Shown here in pieces: positions 1-7,870 of a stretch of DNA of 15,479 bases; within the stretch, counting starts at the first letter, position 1, and every line of letters begins with the position of its first letter. Below the pieces are notes generated by a model, which had not been told where the DNA came from, searched no databases, and worked only from the letters and a program-made list of their open reading frames with translations. The position numbers were made by a program, and so were the translations under genes. Location: contig JAZLBG010000135.1 in the NCBI GenBank assembly GCA_045613585.1, positions 1 to 15,479 of the forward strand, in the 5' to 3' direction. Source of the DNA: Fimenecus sp045613585. Lineage in GTDB: Bacteria > Bacillota > Clostridia > Oscillospirales > Acutalibacteraceae.

Positions 1-14
1 AGGAGGATATTATT

Positions 15-212
15 ATGCCAAAGATTAAAACACATAGCGGAGCTAAAAAAAGATTTAAGCTTTCAAAGAACGGCAAGCCAATCAGAGCACACGCTAACAA
101 GTCTCACATCTTAACAAAGAAGAGCACAAAGAGAAAAAGAGGACTTCGTCAGACAGCTGTTGCTGATAAGACAAATACAGCACAGATTAAGCGTCTTATT
201 CCTTATAAATAA
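15..212 (+). CDS. rpmI: 50S ribosomal protein L35
   Basis: Small basic protein of the large ribosomal subunit, 65 residues, the usual length for L35. The start MPKIKTHSGAKKRFK, the HILTKKSTKRKR stretch (about residues 31-42) and the end KRLIPYK are typical of bacterial L35. A perfect AGGAGG at 1-6, eight bases before the ATG, fixes the start. In most bacteria the order is infC-rpmI-rplT; infC would lie just outside the left edge of the window. rplT follows after a 120-bp gap that holds RNA hairpins, so the two genes are probably co-transcribed but may be separately controlled at translation. Confidence 0.98.
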   Translation: MPKIKTHSGAKKRFKLSKNGKPIRAHANKSHILTKKSTKRKRGLRQTAVADKTNTAQIKRLIPYK

Positions 213-215
213 GAA

Positions 216-296
216 CCTGACCCATAACGAAATCAAAGATTTCTATGGGTACCCCAGAACCTTGTTGCTTCGCAATAAGAACTGCGCATAAGCGCA
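216..296 (+). promoter_or_regulatory. Three-hairpin leader between rpmI and rplT
   Basis: Three consecutive hairpins fill the gap between rpmI and rplT. Hairpin 1 pairs CCCATA (221-226) with TATGGG (244-249) and GAAATC (229-234) with GATTTC (238-243), leaving a 2-nt AC bulge and an AAA loop. Hairpin 2 pairs CTTGTTGC (261-268) with GCAATAAG (272-279) around TTC; its only non-Watson-Crick pair is G-U when read as plus-strand RNA, i.e. in the mRNA. Hairpin 3 pairs TGCGC (283-287) with GCGCA (292-296). No T-run follows any of them, so they are not terminators. The rplT Shine-Dalgarno lies about 23 bases downstream. L20 autoregulation through mRNA structure is known in E. coli and B. subtilis, at other positions in the operon; that this leader is an L20 site is inference. 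A dispersed intergenic repeat is the alternative. Confidence 0.5.
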
Positions 297-332
297 AATT
301 AAATGTAACTACTATATCGGAGGTAAAGAGAA

Positions 333-689
333 ATGGCACGTGTTAAAGGTGCGATGATGACTCGCAAAAGAAGAAATAAAGTATTAAAACTCGCTAAGGG
401 TTACTATGGTTCAAAGAGTAAGCTTTTCAGAACAGCTAAACAGGCAGTTATGAAGAGCGGTAACTATGCTTACATCGGCAGAAAGCAGAAGAAACGTGAT
501 TTCAGAAAGCTTTGGATTACAAGAATTTCAGCTGCTTGCAAAATGAATGGTATGAACTACTCAACATTCATCAATGGCCTCAAAAAAGCTGGTATTGACC
601 TTAACAGAAAAATGCTTTCAGAAATTGCTATTGCAGACCCTGCAGCATTCACAGCTCTTACAGAAAAAGCTAAAGAAGCTCTTAAATAA
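333..689 (+). CDS. rplT: 50S ribosomal protein L20
   Basis: Large-subunit protein that binds 23S rRNA early in assembly, and a known translational autoregulator of its own operon. The 118 residues match the family length. Diagnostic features are the basic N-terminus MARVKG and RKRRNKVLKLAKGYYGSKS (about residues 11-29, the extended rRNA-binding arm), the AYIGRKQKKRDFRKLWITRI stretch (about 46-65) and the globular C-terminal part beginning near NGMNYSTFINGLKKAGIDLNRK. The Shine-Dalgarno GGAGG lies at about 319-323, nine bases before the ATG. An intrinsic terminator follows directly, so this is the last gene of the ribosomal operon. Confidence 0.98.
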   Translation: MARVKGAMMTRKRRNKVLKLAKGYYGSKSKLFRTAKQAVMKSGNYAYIGRKQKKRDFRKLWITRISAACKMNGMNYSTFINGLKKAGIDLNRKMLSEIAIADPAAFTALTEKAKEALK

Positions 690-695
690 GAAATT

Positions 696-737
696 AACCA
701 CGCATGAGAATTTCCCTCGCGCGTGGTTTTTCCGTTT
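696..737 (+). terminator. Intrinsic terminator after rplT
   Basis: AACCACGC (696-703) pairs perfectly with GCGTGGTT (721-728). Inside the stem GAG (706-708) can also pair with CTC (716-718). The descending arm runs into T-rich sequence with two T-runs (up to about 740). It begins 7 bases after the rplT stop codon. It ends almost at the start codon of the next gene (746), so that gene is expressed by read-through or from a promoter overlapping the terminator. Confidence 0.88.
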
Positions 738-745
738 TTTGAATT

Positions 746-1528
746 ATGAAAGATTTTATTATAACTGCTAAAAATAATCCGAAAATTAAAGAAATCAAAA
801 GTCTTTTGACATCTTCAAAAGATAGAAAAAACAGTGGTCTTTTTGTCCTGGAGGGCGTAAGACTTTGTTGTGATGCAGTAAAAAGTGGGTGCGAAATAAC
901 ATCTGTTTTCTGTACTGAAAACTGTGCTGAAAAATATGCTGACAACATAAACGAGCTTAAAAACACTTGCGGTGATTTCTATTTTGTAAGTGAAGATGTG
1001 CTTAAAAGCATAAGTGATACAGTTACACCACAAGGTGTTGTTTGTGCCGTGAAAATGAAACAGAATGATTTTGAATATGAAAGTGGTAAAAGATATATTG
1101 CCCTTGATACTATTCAGAATCCTGATAATTTAGGCGCAATTTCTCGTACTGCTGAGGCTTTTGGTATTGATGGTATGGTAATTTTTGGCGGTTGTGATAT
1201 TTATAATCCAAAAGCACTTCGCGCATCAATGGGGGCATTATTCCGTTTGCCTGTTAAAGTGTGTAAAAATCTTAATGATGAAATCGCACTTTGCAAAAAT
1301 GTGGGCATTATGAGCTTTGCAACTGTCCCTGACCGAGAAGCTTGTGATATTACAAAAACAGATTTCAGTAAAGGTGCGCTTTGCATTATCGGTAACGAGG
1401 GTAATGGCGTATCAAAAGAGATTATTGATGCTTGTGACCAGAAAATCACAATAAAAATGCAGGGTAGAGCAGAATCTCTTAACGCTGCAGCAGCTGCATC
1501 AATAACAATGTGGGAATTGGTAAAATGA
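746..1528 (+). CDS. TrmH/SpoU-family RNA 2'-O-methyltransferase
   Basis: SAM-dependent methyltransferase of the SPOUT superfamily, 260 residues, expected to methylate a ribose 2'-OH in rRNA or tRNA. The N-terminal substrate-binding domain (about 1-100) contains the usual start IITAKNNPKIKEIKSL and GLFVLEGVRL. The catalytic domain shows all three SpoU motifs: LDTIQNPDNLGAISRTAEAFG (120-140; Asn and Arg of motif 1), IIGNEGNGVSKEI (214-226, motif 2) and MQGRAESLNAAAAASI (238-253, motif 3, part of the knotted cofactor site). The exact target nucleotide cannot be read from sequence; RlmB-like and TrmH-like proteins share these motifs. No Shine-Dalgarno is visible: the bases before the ATG are the T-run of the rplT terminator. 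The stop codon overlaps the dprA start (ATGA at 1525-1528). Confidence 0.93.
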   Translation: MKDFIITAKNNPKIKEIKSLLTSSKDRKNSGLFVLEGVRLCCDAVKSGCEITSVFCTENCAEKYADNINELKNTCGDFYFVSEDVLKSISDTVTPQGVVCAVKMKQNDFEYESGKRYIALDTIQNPDNLGAISRTAEAFGIDGMVIFGGCDIYNPKALRASMGALFRLPVKVCKNLNDEIALCKNVGIMSFATVPDREACDITKTDFSKGALCIIGNEGNGVSKEIIDACDQKITIKMQGRAESLNAAAAASITMWELVK

Positions 1529-2730
1529 ACTACGATTTATATTGGATTTGGTTGTCTTGTGGTTTAGGGCAAGGGGCATCTTGTCTTGATTTGGTTTCAT
1601 ATTATGAGTGGAATCCTTATGAGATTTACGGAACAACCTTTAATGAACTATTCAGCCTAAATGTTCTGACTAAAAAAAGAATTGAAAAGCTTAAAAGCTT
1701 CCCCATCGAAAAAGCGGAGGAGATTTTAAGAGTTTCAAAAGAAAATGGTTGGAAAATCGTAACACCATCAAGTGAATATTACCCACCAAATTTGCTTACA
1801 TTACAAGATTTACCACTTGTATTGTTTGTTAATGGTGATGAAACAACGCTAACCAATAAATTATCTGTTTCAATAGTTGGTGCCAGAAAAGCATCTGACT
1901 ATGGTGTGTCGGTAGCTCGTGCATTGTCATCTGCAATGGCTAGTGTTGGGTTTACAATCGTTTCAGGTGGCGCATTAGGTATTGACAGTGCTGCTCACAG
2001 AGGCGCTCTTGATGAAAATGGCAAAACTATTTGTGTGCTTGGTTGTGGTCTTGGTACAAAGTATCTTATGGATAACGAAGAGCTTCGTCAACAGATTACA
2101 AAAAATGGTGCATTAGTTACTGAATTTCCGCCATTTACATTAGCTAGCCGAACAACATTCCCACTCCGTAACCGTATTATTTCAGGTCTTACACTTGGAA
2201 CAGTTGTTGTTGAAGCGGGTGAGCGAAGTGGCTCCCTTATTACTGCTCGTCTTGCAAGTGAACAAGGTAGAGATGTTTTTGCAGTACCAGGGGATTTAGT
2301 AAGTTCATCATTTTTAGGCACAAACAATCTTATTCGTAATGGTGCTCGTGCAGTGTTTTCTCCTAACGATATTTTAGAGGAATATTGCTATAAGTTTTAT
2401 GATAAACTGAATATTAAAGACAGATTCCCCGATGATGAAATTATAAGAAGAACACAGGGGTATCTAGAACAAAAACAGGCAGAAAAAATTGTGGTAAAAG
2501 CAGAAACACCAAAACCACAAGTGCAATCTGCTGTTAAAAAACCAGCACCATCATATTTAACTGAAAACGCCTTAATGGTATATGATTTTATAGGTGAAAA
2601 TCCTGTTCATATAGATGAAATTACAATAGGGTGCAACCTTTCAACAGATAAAATTTTATCTGCAATTACAGAACTTGAAATTTATGGTCTTGTTACTCAA
2701 ATGAGTGGAAGACGTTATAAAATAAACTAA
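1525..2730 (+). CDS. dprA: DNA-processing protein DprA
   Basis: DprA (Smf) binds incoming single-stranded DNA during natural transformation and loads RecA; the gene is also widespread in bacteria not known to be competent. From the ATG at 1525 it is 401 residues. The N-terminal part (about 1-80) resembles the helical SAM-like region. The Rossmann-type core (about 115-280) carries GARKASDYG (119-127), SGGALGIDSAAH (147-158), PLRNRIISGL (213-222) and GSLITARLA (236-244), all signature motifs. A Pro/Lys/Gln-rich linker (about 320-340) leads to a C-terminal winged-helix domain (about 345-401), the part that binds DNA or ComEA/RecA partners in various species. I chose 1525 over the in-frame GTG at 1510 because it makes a coupled ATGA overlap with the upstream stop. 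topA follows after 34 bp. Confidence 0.95.
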   Translation: MNYDLYWIWLSCGLGQGASCLDLVSYYEWNPYEIYGTTFNELFSLNVLTKKRIEKLKSFPIEKAEEILRVSKENGWKIVTPSSEYYPPNLLTLQDLPLVLFVNGDETTLTNKLSVSIVGARKASDYGVSVARALSSAMASVGFTIVSGGALGIDSAAHRGALDENGKTICVLGCGLGTKYLMDNEELRQQITKNGALVTEFPPFTLASRTTFPLRNRIISGLTLGTVVVEAGERSGSLITARLASEQGRDVFAVPGDLVSSSFLGTNNLIRNGARAVFSPNDILEEYCYKFYDKLNIKDRFPDDEIIRRTQGYLEQKQAEKIVVKAETPKPQVQSAVKKPAPSYLTENALMVYDFIGENPVHIDEITIGCNLSTDKILSAITELEIYGLVTQMSGRRYKIN

Positions 2731-2764
2731 ATTAAATGAAACTAACCTATAAGGATGATGATAT

Positions 2765-4888
2765 ATGTCAAAACTTGTTATTGTCGAATCTCCATCAAAA
2801 GCAAAAAGCATTCAAAAATATCTTGGAAGTGACTATAAAGTTGTTTCTTCTAAAGGTCATGTACGCGATTTGCCTGCAGCAAAATTAAGCGTCGATGTTA
2901 AGAATGATTTTGCTCCAAAATATATGGTAATCAAGGGTAAAGAAAAACTCGTTAAAGAATTAAAAGAACTTGCTGATAATTCAGAAGCAGTTATTCTCGC
3001 AGCCGACCCTGACCGTGAGGGAGAAGCTATTTCATGGCACCTGGCTACACTTTTAGACCTTGATTTAAACGATTTTAACCGAGTTAAATTTAATGAAATT
3101 AATAAAAATAGCGTTACAAAGGGTATTGAAAATATTGAAAAAATTGATATTGACCTTGTAAACGCTCAACAAGCAAGAAGAATTCTTGACAGACTTGTTG
3201 GTTATATGCTTAGTCCATTTATTTCACAGAAAATCCGTCGTGGATTATCAGCAGGTCGTGTGCAGTCTGTTGCTGTGCGCCTTGTTGTTGACCGTGAAAA
3301 CGAAATCCGTGCATTTGTGCCAGAAGAATATTGGACTCTTGACGCTAAAATGTTAGCACCTTCATCAAGAAAAGCATTTAATGCAACATTTGTTGGTGAT
3401 GAAACAGGCAAAGTGAAGATTACAAATAAAGAGCAAAGTGATATGTATCTTGCTCGACTCGAAAACGCAGAATATACTGCAGTTACAGTTAAAAAAGGCG
3501 TTCGTAATCGTCAACCTGCACCACCTTTCACAACTTCAACACTTCAGCAGGAAGCATCTCGCAAACTTAACTTCCAAGCAAAGAAAACAATGAAAATTGC
3601 GCAAGAACTTTACGAAGGCGTTGAAATTCAGGGAATCGGCTCAACAGGTCTTATTACTTATATGAGAACTGACTCGCTTCGTATTTCAGAAGAAGCAAGA
3701 GCAGCAGGTAATGACTTTATCAGAAATACTTTTGGTGCAGATTATCTTCCTGAAAAGCCAAGATACTATAAGACAAAAGCAAATGCACAAGATGGTCACG
3801 AAGCAATTCGTCCTACTATGATGGATTTGACTCCTGAAAAGGCAAAACAGAGTCTTACTGCAGAACAGTATAAAGTTTATAGCCTTATCTGGAAACGCTT
3901 TATGGCTTCTCTTATGGCAAACTGTGTTCAAGATACAGATAAAGCAGAAATTCATGGTGCAAATGATACAGATAAAGCACAGGGCAAATATGTAGTATTC
4001 AATGCAAGCGGTTATTCAGTACGCTTTGATGGTTATACTTGCCTTTATGTGGCAGGCACTGATGAAGATGAAGAAGATGAGGGCAAACTCCCTAAAATCA
4101 ACGAGGGTGACGCTCTTAAACTTAAAGAACTTGCAGGTAATCAACACTTTACACAACCACCTGCAAGATATACAGAAGCATCTCTTATTAAAACTCTTGA
4201 AGAAACAGGTGTTGGCCGTCCATCTACTTATGCTTCAATTCTTTCAACTATTACACAACGTGAATATGTTGTTCGTGAGCAGAAACAGATTAAGCCAACT
4301 GAACTTGGTGAGGCTACAACAAATCTTCTTAAAGAGAAATTCCCTAAAATCGTAAATGTTAAGTTTACTGCAGGGATGGAAGCACAACTTGACGATGTTG
4401 AGTGTGGTAAAACAGATTATATTCAGATGCTTCACGATTTCTATGGTGATTTTGAAGCAACTCTTGCAAAAGCAAAGGTTGATATGCAGGGTCAAAAAAT
4501 CAAACTTAAAGAAGATGAAACAGATATTCCTTGCGACAAGTGTGGCAGAAATATGGTAATAAAATCAGGTCGTTTTGGTAAATTCCTTGCTTGTCCTGGT
4601 TACCCTGAATGTAAAAATACAAAGCCTCTTGTACTTGAAACAAAGGCAACTTGTCCTGTTTGTGGTGGCAAGGTAATTGAAAAGAAAACTAAAAAAGGTT
4701 ATGCTTTCTATGGTTGTGGTAACTACCCTGAATGTAACTTTATGACTTGGGATAAACCAACTGACGAAACTTGCCCACAATGTGGCAAATACCTTTTCAA
4801 GAAAAAGGGTGGAATGCTCTCATGTCTTAATGAGGGTTGTGGTTTTGAAAAGAAAGCAGAGCGTAAGAGAAAGGCAAAAGAAGAATGA
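2765..4888 (+). CDS. topA: DNA topoisomerase I (type IA)
   Basis: Relaxes negative supercoils by transient single-strand cleavage through a 5'-phosphotyrosine link. It has 707 residues, near the Firmicute norm. The N-terminal Toprim domain has KLVIVESPSKAKSI with Glu9, and DPDREGEAIS with Asp81, Asp83 and Glu85 for Mg2+. SAGRVQSVAV lies in the core, and GLITYMRTDSLRIS holds the catalytic Tyr299. PPARYTEASLIK and GVGRPSTYASI are further family motifs. The C-terminus (about 590-700) carries three zinc ribbons, each with two Cys pairs (CDKC, CPVC and CPQC are the leading pairs), that bind single-stranded DNA. The start is set by AAGGA at 2751-2755. A short in-frame duplication is noted separately at 3932-3979. 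The stop overlaps the trmFO start by 4 bp. The dprA-topA-trmFO order is common in Firmicutes. Confidence 0.98.
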   Translation: MSKLVIVESPSKAKSIQKYLGSDYKVVSSKGHVRDLPAAKLSVDVKNDFAPKYMVIKGKEKLVKELKELADNSEAVILAADPDREGEAISWHLATLLDLDLNDFNRVKFNEINKNSVTKGIENIEKIDIDLVNAQQARRILDRLVGYMLSPFISQKIRRGLSAGRVQSVAVRLVVDRENEIRAFVPEEYWTLDAKMLAPSSRKAFNATFVGDETGKVKITNKEQSDMYLARLENAEYTAVTVKKGVRNRQPAPPFTTSTLQQEASRKLNFQAKKTMKIAQELYEGVEIQGIGSTGLITYMRTDSLRISEEARAAGNDFIRNTFGADYLPEKPRYYKTKANAQDGHEAIRPTMMDLTPEKAKQSLTAEQYKVYSLIWKRFMASLMANCVQDTDKAEIHGANDTDKAQGKYVVFNASGYSVRFDGYTCLYVAGTDEDEEDEGKLPKINEGDALKLKELAGNQHFTQPPARYTEASLIKTLEETGVGRPSTYASILSTITQREYVVREQKQIKPTELGEATTNLLKEKFPKIVNVKFTAGMEAQLDDVECGKTDYIQMLHDFYGDFEATLAKAKVDMQGQKIKLKEDETDIPCDKCGRNMVIKSGRFGKFLACPGYPECKNTKPLVLETKATCPVCGGKVIEKKTKKGYAFYGCGNYPECNFMTWDKPTDETCPQCGKYLFKKKGGMLSCLNEGCGFEKKAERKRKAKEE
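3932..3979 (+). repeat. topA: 15-bp in-frame direct repeat within topA
   Basis: The 15-mer GATACAGATAAAGCA occurs at 3932-3946 and again at 3965-3979, a 33-bp period (11 codons), so the protein reads DTDKA-EIHGAN-DTDKA at about residues 390-405. The reading frame is intact. It looks like a small tandem duplication in a surface loop. Confidence 0.75.
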
Positions 4889-6204
4889 AAGTCGCAGTAA
4901 TCGGTGGTGGCCTTGCAGGTGTTGAGTGTGCAAAAGCACTTTCCCGTAATGGTATAAAAGTGGATTTGTTTGAAATGAAACCACAAAAAAAATCACCTGC
5001 TCATAAATTAGATACTCTTGCCGAATTAGTATGCTCAAACTCGTTAAAGGCAGAGCGTTTTAACTCTGCTGCGGGGCTTTTGAAACACGAAATGACGTAT
5101 TTAGGCTCAATTTGCGTTGAAACTGCTTACGAATGCAAGGTTGAAGCAGGCGGAGCATTAGCTGTTGACCGTTATGAATTCTCAAGAATTATCACTGAAA
5201 AAATCCGTAGTGATGAAAATATAACCGTAATTGAAAAAGAGGTTACAGATTTACCAGAAGGTTATGATGGCACAGTAATCTGTGCAGGACCATTGGCAAG
5301 TGATGCTCTTTCAGAAACTATTCGTGAAATATGTGGTAATGGACTTTCATTTTTTGATGCGGCAGCACCAATTGTAAGTGCCGAAAGTATTGATATGGAA
5401 TGTGCTTTCACACAATCACGCTATGACCGTGGTGGTGAGGCAGATTACATTAACTGCCCTATGAATAAGGCGGAATACGAAGAGTTTTACGAGGCAATTA
5501 TAAATGCTGAAAGTGCCGAAACTCACTCTTTTGATAAACGAAAAGATGTTTATGAGGGCTGTATGCCTATTGAAGTGTTGGCATCTCGTGGTAAAGATAC
5601 AATGCGATATGGTCCACTCAAACCCGTTGGTCTTACAGACCCGCGTACTGGCCATAGACCTTGGGCAAATCTTCAACTTCGTAAAGAGAATAAAGATGGC
5701 ACAATGTATAATCTTGTAGGCTTTCAGACAAATCTCAAATTCGGTGAGCAAAAACGAGTATTCTCAATGTTTCCTGCCCTTAAAAATGCAGAATTTTTAA
5801 GATATGGTGTAATGCACAGAAATACATTTATTGATTCTCCACGACTCCTTAATGGTGATTTTAGTTTGAGAAGCAATTCAAATATTTTCTTTGGTGGACA
5901 AATCACAGGTGTAGAAGGATATATGGAGTCTGCTGCAAGTGGTCTTATGGCGGGTATAAACCTTGCTCGTCGTCTTAAAGGTGAAGAAACTGTAATTCTT
6001 CCTAGGGATACAATGATTGGTGCATTGTCACGCTATATAAGTGATGAAAGCGTTAAGAATTTCCAACCAATGGGTGCAAACTTTGGCGTTTTGCCACCTT
6101 TGGAAGAAAAAATCAGAGATAAACAAGAAAGATATATGCAACTTGCAACTCGTGGAATGGAATCTCTCAAAGAATTTGCAAAAAACAATAATTTAGGTGA
6201 ATAA
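4885..6204 (+). CDS. trmFO: Folate/FAD-dependent tRNA (m5U54) methyltransferase TrmFO
   Basis: Makes 5-methyluridine at position 54 of the tRNA T-loop using methylenetetrahydrofolate and FAD, unlike the SAM-dependent TrmA of enterobacteria. It has 439 residues, the family length. The N-terminus MKVAVIGGGLAGVECAKALS is an FAD-binding Rossmann motif (GGGLAG at 7-12). Cys50 in AELVCSNSLKAERFNSAAGLL and Cys226 in YEGCMPIEVLASRG sit where TrmFO has its two functional cysteines (Cys53 and Cys226 in the B. subtilis enzyme). TDPRTGHRPWANLQLR (251-266) and the C-terminal GGQITGVEGYMESAASGLMAG are further family signatures. The start codon overlaps the topA stop (ATGA at 4885-4888), implying translational coupling. 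rnc begins two bases after its stop. Confidence 0.97.
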   Translation: MKVAVIGGGLAGVECAKALSRNGIKVDLFEMKPQKKSPAHKLDTLAELVCSNSLKAERFNSAAGLLKHEMTYLGSICVETAYECKVEAGGALAVDRYEFSRIITEKIRSDENITVIEKEVTDLPEGYDGTVICAGPLASDALSETIREICGNGLSFFDAAAPIVSAESIDMECAFTQSRYDRGGEADYINCPMNKAEYEEFYEAIINAESAETHSFDKRKDVYEGCMPIEVLASRGKDTMRYGPLKPVGLTDPRTGHRPWANLQLRKENKDGTMYNLVGFQTNLKFGEQKRVFSMFPALKNAEFLRYGVMHRNTFIDSPRLLNGDFSLRSNSNIFFGGQITGVEGYMESAASGLMAGINLARRLKGEETVILPRDTMIGALSRYISDESVKNFQPMGANFGVLPPLEEKIRDKQERYMQLATRGMESLKEFAKNNNLGE

Positions 6205-6206
6205 AA

Positions 6207-6872
6207 ATGACTGATTTTGAAAAGAAAATCGGATATGAATTTAAAAATAAAAATCTTTTGGCAAGAGCATTAACACACTCTTCTTATGCCAATGAAAAGG
6301 GTACAGGCCTTGACAATGAGCGTCTTGAATTTTTAGGTGACTCGGTGTTAGGCTTTATAACTGCAGAATATCTTTTTGAGCATTATCGCGATAAAAAAGA
6401 GGGCGAACTTACAAAACAACGCGCTTATGCAGTTTGCGAAAAAACTCTTTTTGGCTATGCGGGTGAAATTGGACTTGGCGATATGATTTTACTTGGCAAA
6501 GGTGAAGAAAATACAGGTGGCAGACAGCGTCCGTCAGTAGTTTCTGACGCTTTTGAAGCCCTTATTGCAGCCATTTATCTTGATGGCGGAATAGAGTGCG
6601 CTAAAAAATTTGTGTTACCTTTTATTGAGGTTGCAACAGAAACAAAACCTATTTTTAAAGATTACAAAAGCACTTTACAAGAGGTGTTGCAACAAAATCC
6701 AACTGAGAAATTTGAATATGTTGTAGTTGGTGAAAGTGGCCCTGACCATAACAAAGAATTTATTGTTGAAATTCATATGAATAGCAATGTAATCGGTAGT
6801 GGTAAAGGTAGCAGCAAGAAAAAAGCTGAGCAACAAGCGGCAAAATCTGCATTGGAGTTAATGGGATTATGA
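6207..6872 (+). CDS. rnc: Ribonuclease III
   Basis: Cleaves double-stranded RNA; processes the rRNA precursor and some mRNAs. It has 221 residues. The catalytic domain carries the signature ERLEFLGDSVLGF (38-50); Glu41, Asp45, Asp114 and Glu117 (in VVSDAFEALIAAIYLDGG) match the four metal-binding acidic residues of bacterial RNase III. A double-stranded RNA-binding domain follows (about 152-221), beginning DYKSTLQEVLQQ and ending with the basic GSGKGSSKKKAEQQAAKSAL helix. It lies two bases downstream of trmFO and overlaps the next gene by 4 bp. The rnc-smc-ftsY neighbourhood is standard in Firmicutes, here with a radical SAM gene placed between rnc and smc. Confidence 0.98.
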   Translation: MTDFEKKIGYEFKNKNLLARALTHSSYANEKGTGLDNERLEFLGDSVLGFITAEYLFEHYRDKKEGELTKQRAYAVCEKTLFGYAGEIGLGDMILLGKGEENTGGRQRPSVVSDAFEALIAAIYLDGGIECAKKFVLPFIEVATETKPIFKDYKSTLQEVLQQNPTEKFEYVVVGESGPDHNKEFIVEIHMNSNVIGSGKGSSKKKAEQQAAKSALELMGL

Positions 6873-7870
6873 GTCATAGCAATATAAGCGTTTTTGTGCC
6901 TCATAAAGGGTGCCCTAATGATTGTAGTTTCTGTAATCAACGGGCAATCAGCGGACAAACTGTGTCTGCAACTCCTTTAGATGTTGAAAATGCGGTAAAG
7001 ATTGCAATTGAATATAATGTTGACCCGAAGAATACTGAAATAGCTTTCTTCGGTGGTAGTTTTACGGCGATTGAAAGAGACTGTATGTTATCTCTTTTAA
7101 CCGCCGCAAAGCATTTTTTAGATATATATAATTTTAAAGGAATTCGTGTATCAACAAGACCTGATTGCATAAATGAAGACATACTTAATACACTTAAATC
7201 CTACGGTGTAACTGCTATTGAATTAGGTGTACAAAGTATGTGTGATGATGTTTTACTTGCAAATCGTAGAGGGCATACAGCAGATGATGTGCGAAAAGCC
7301 GCAAAACTTATAAAAGATTATGGTTTTGAATTAGGTCTGCAGATGATGACGGGACTTTATAAAAGTGATTTTGAGAAAGATGAGCAAACTGCACTTGAAA
7401 TTATAAAACTAAAGCCTGACACTGTGAGAATTTACCCCACGGTTGTACTTAAAAACACTCATTTAGGGGATTTGCAGAGTAAAGGTGAATACATAGCACC
7501 AAATGCAGAAGACTCTGCACCTTTCTGTGCAAAGCTTTTACAGATGTTTCAAGAAAACAATATTAAAGTTATAAAATTAGGGCTTCATAGTAGTGAAACT
7601 GTTGAAAGTGATATGGTTGGCGGCGCTTATCATCCTGCCTTCCGTGAGCTTTGTGAAGGGTATATATATCTTGAAAAAATCCTTGAAAAATTACTGGGCA
7701 AAGACAAAAATCATCAATATGTGATTTATGTGAATAAAAAAGTACTTTCTAAGGCAAAAGGACAGCAGAAAAGAAACGAAAAAGCATTGAAAAATCAAGG
7801 ATTTAGTTGTATAATAAAGGGTAAAGAAAATTTAGAAGAATTTGACATTGAAATTGAGGTTTTACAATGA
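6869..7870 (+). CDS. Elp3-like radical SAM protein without acetyltransferase domain
   Basis: Radical SAM enzyme of 333 residues. The [4Fe-4S] cluster motif is GCPNDCSFCNQ with Cys15, Cys19 and Cys22 (C-x3-C-x2-C). FFGGSFTAI (60-68) is the GGE-like SAM-contacting strand, GIRVSTRPDCI (91-101) and AIELGVQSMCDDVL (116-129) are typical TIM-barrel strands, and VRIYPTVVLKNTHLGDL (186-202) resembles the corresponding part of Elp3/COG1243 proteins. The remaining C-terminal part (about 215-333) is a radical SAM C-terminal extension; there is no GNAT domain, so it is not a full Elp3 tRNA acetyltransferase. The substrate is unknown. The gene is clamped between rnc and smc by 4-bp ATGA overlaps on both sides, so it must be co-translated with them. 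Family is confident, function is not. Confidence 0.88.
   Translation: MSHSNISVFVPHKGCPNDCSFCNQRAISGQTVSATPLDVENAVKIAIEYNVDPKNTEIAFFGGSFTAIERDCMLSLLTAAKHFLDIYNFKGIRVSTRPDCINEDILNTLKSYGVTAIELGVQSMCDDVLLANRRGHTADDVRKAAKLIKDYGFELGLQMMTGLYKSDFEKDEQTALEIIKLKPDTVRIYPTVVLKNTHLGDLQSKGEYIAPNAEDSAPFCAKLLQMFQENNIKVIKLGLHSSETVESDMVGGAYHPAFRELCEGYIYLEKILEKLLGKDKNHQYVIYVNKKVLSKAKGQQKRNEKALKNQGFSCIIKGKENLEEFDIEIEVLQ

Noticed and set aside
1510..1524. GTG start for dprA
   Set aside because: It would lengthen the overlap with the upstream methyltransferase to 19 bp and add five residues; the ATG at 1525 forms the usual ATGA coupling.
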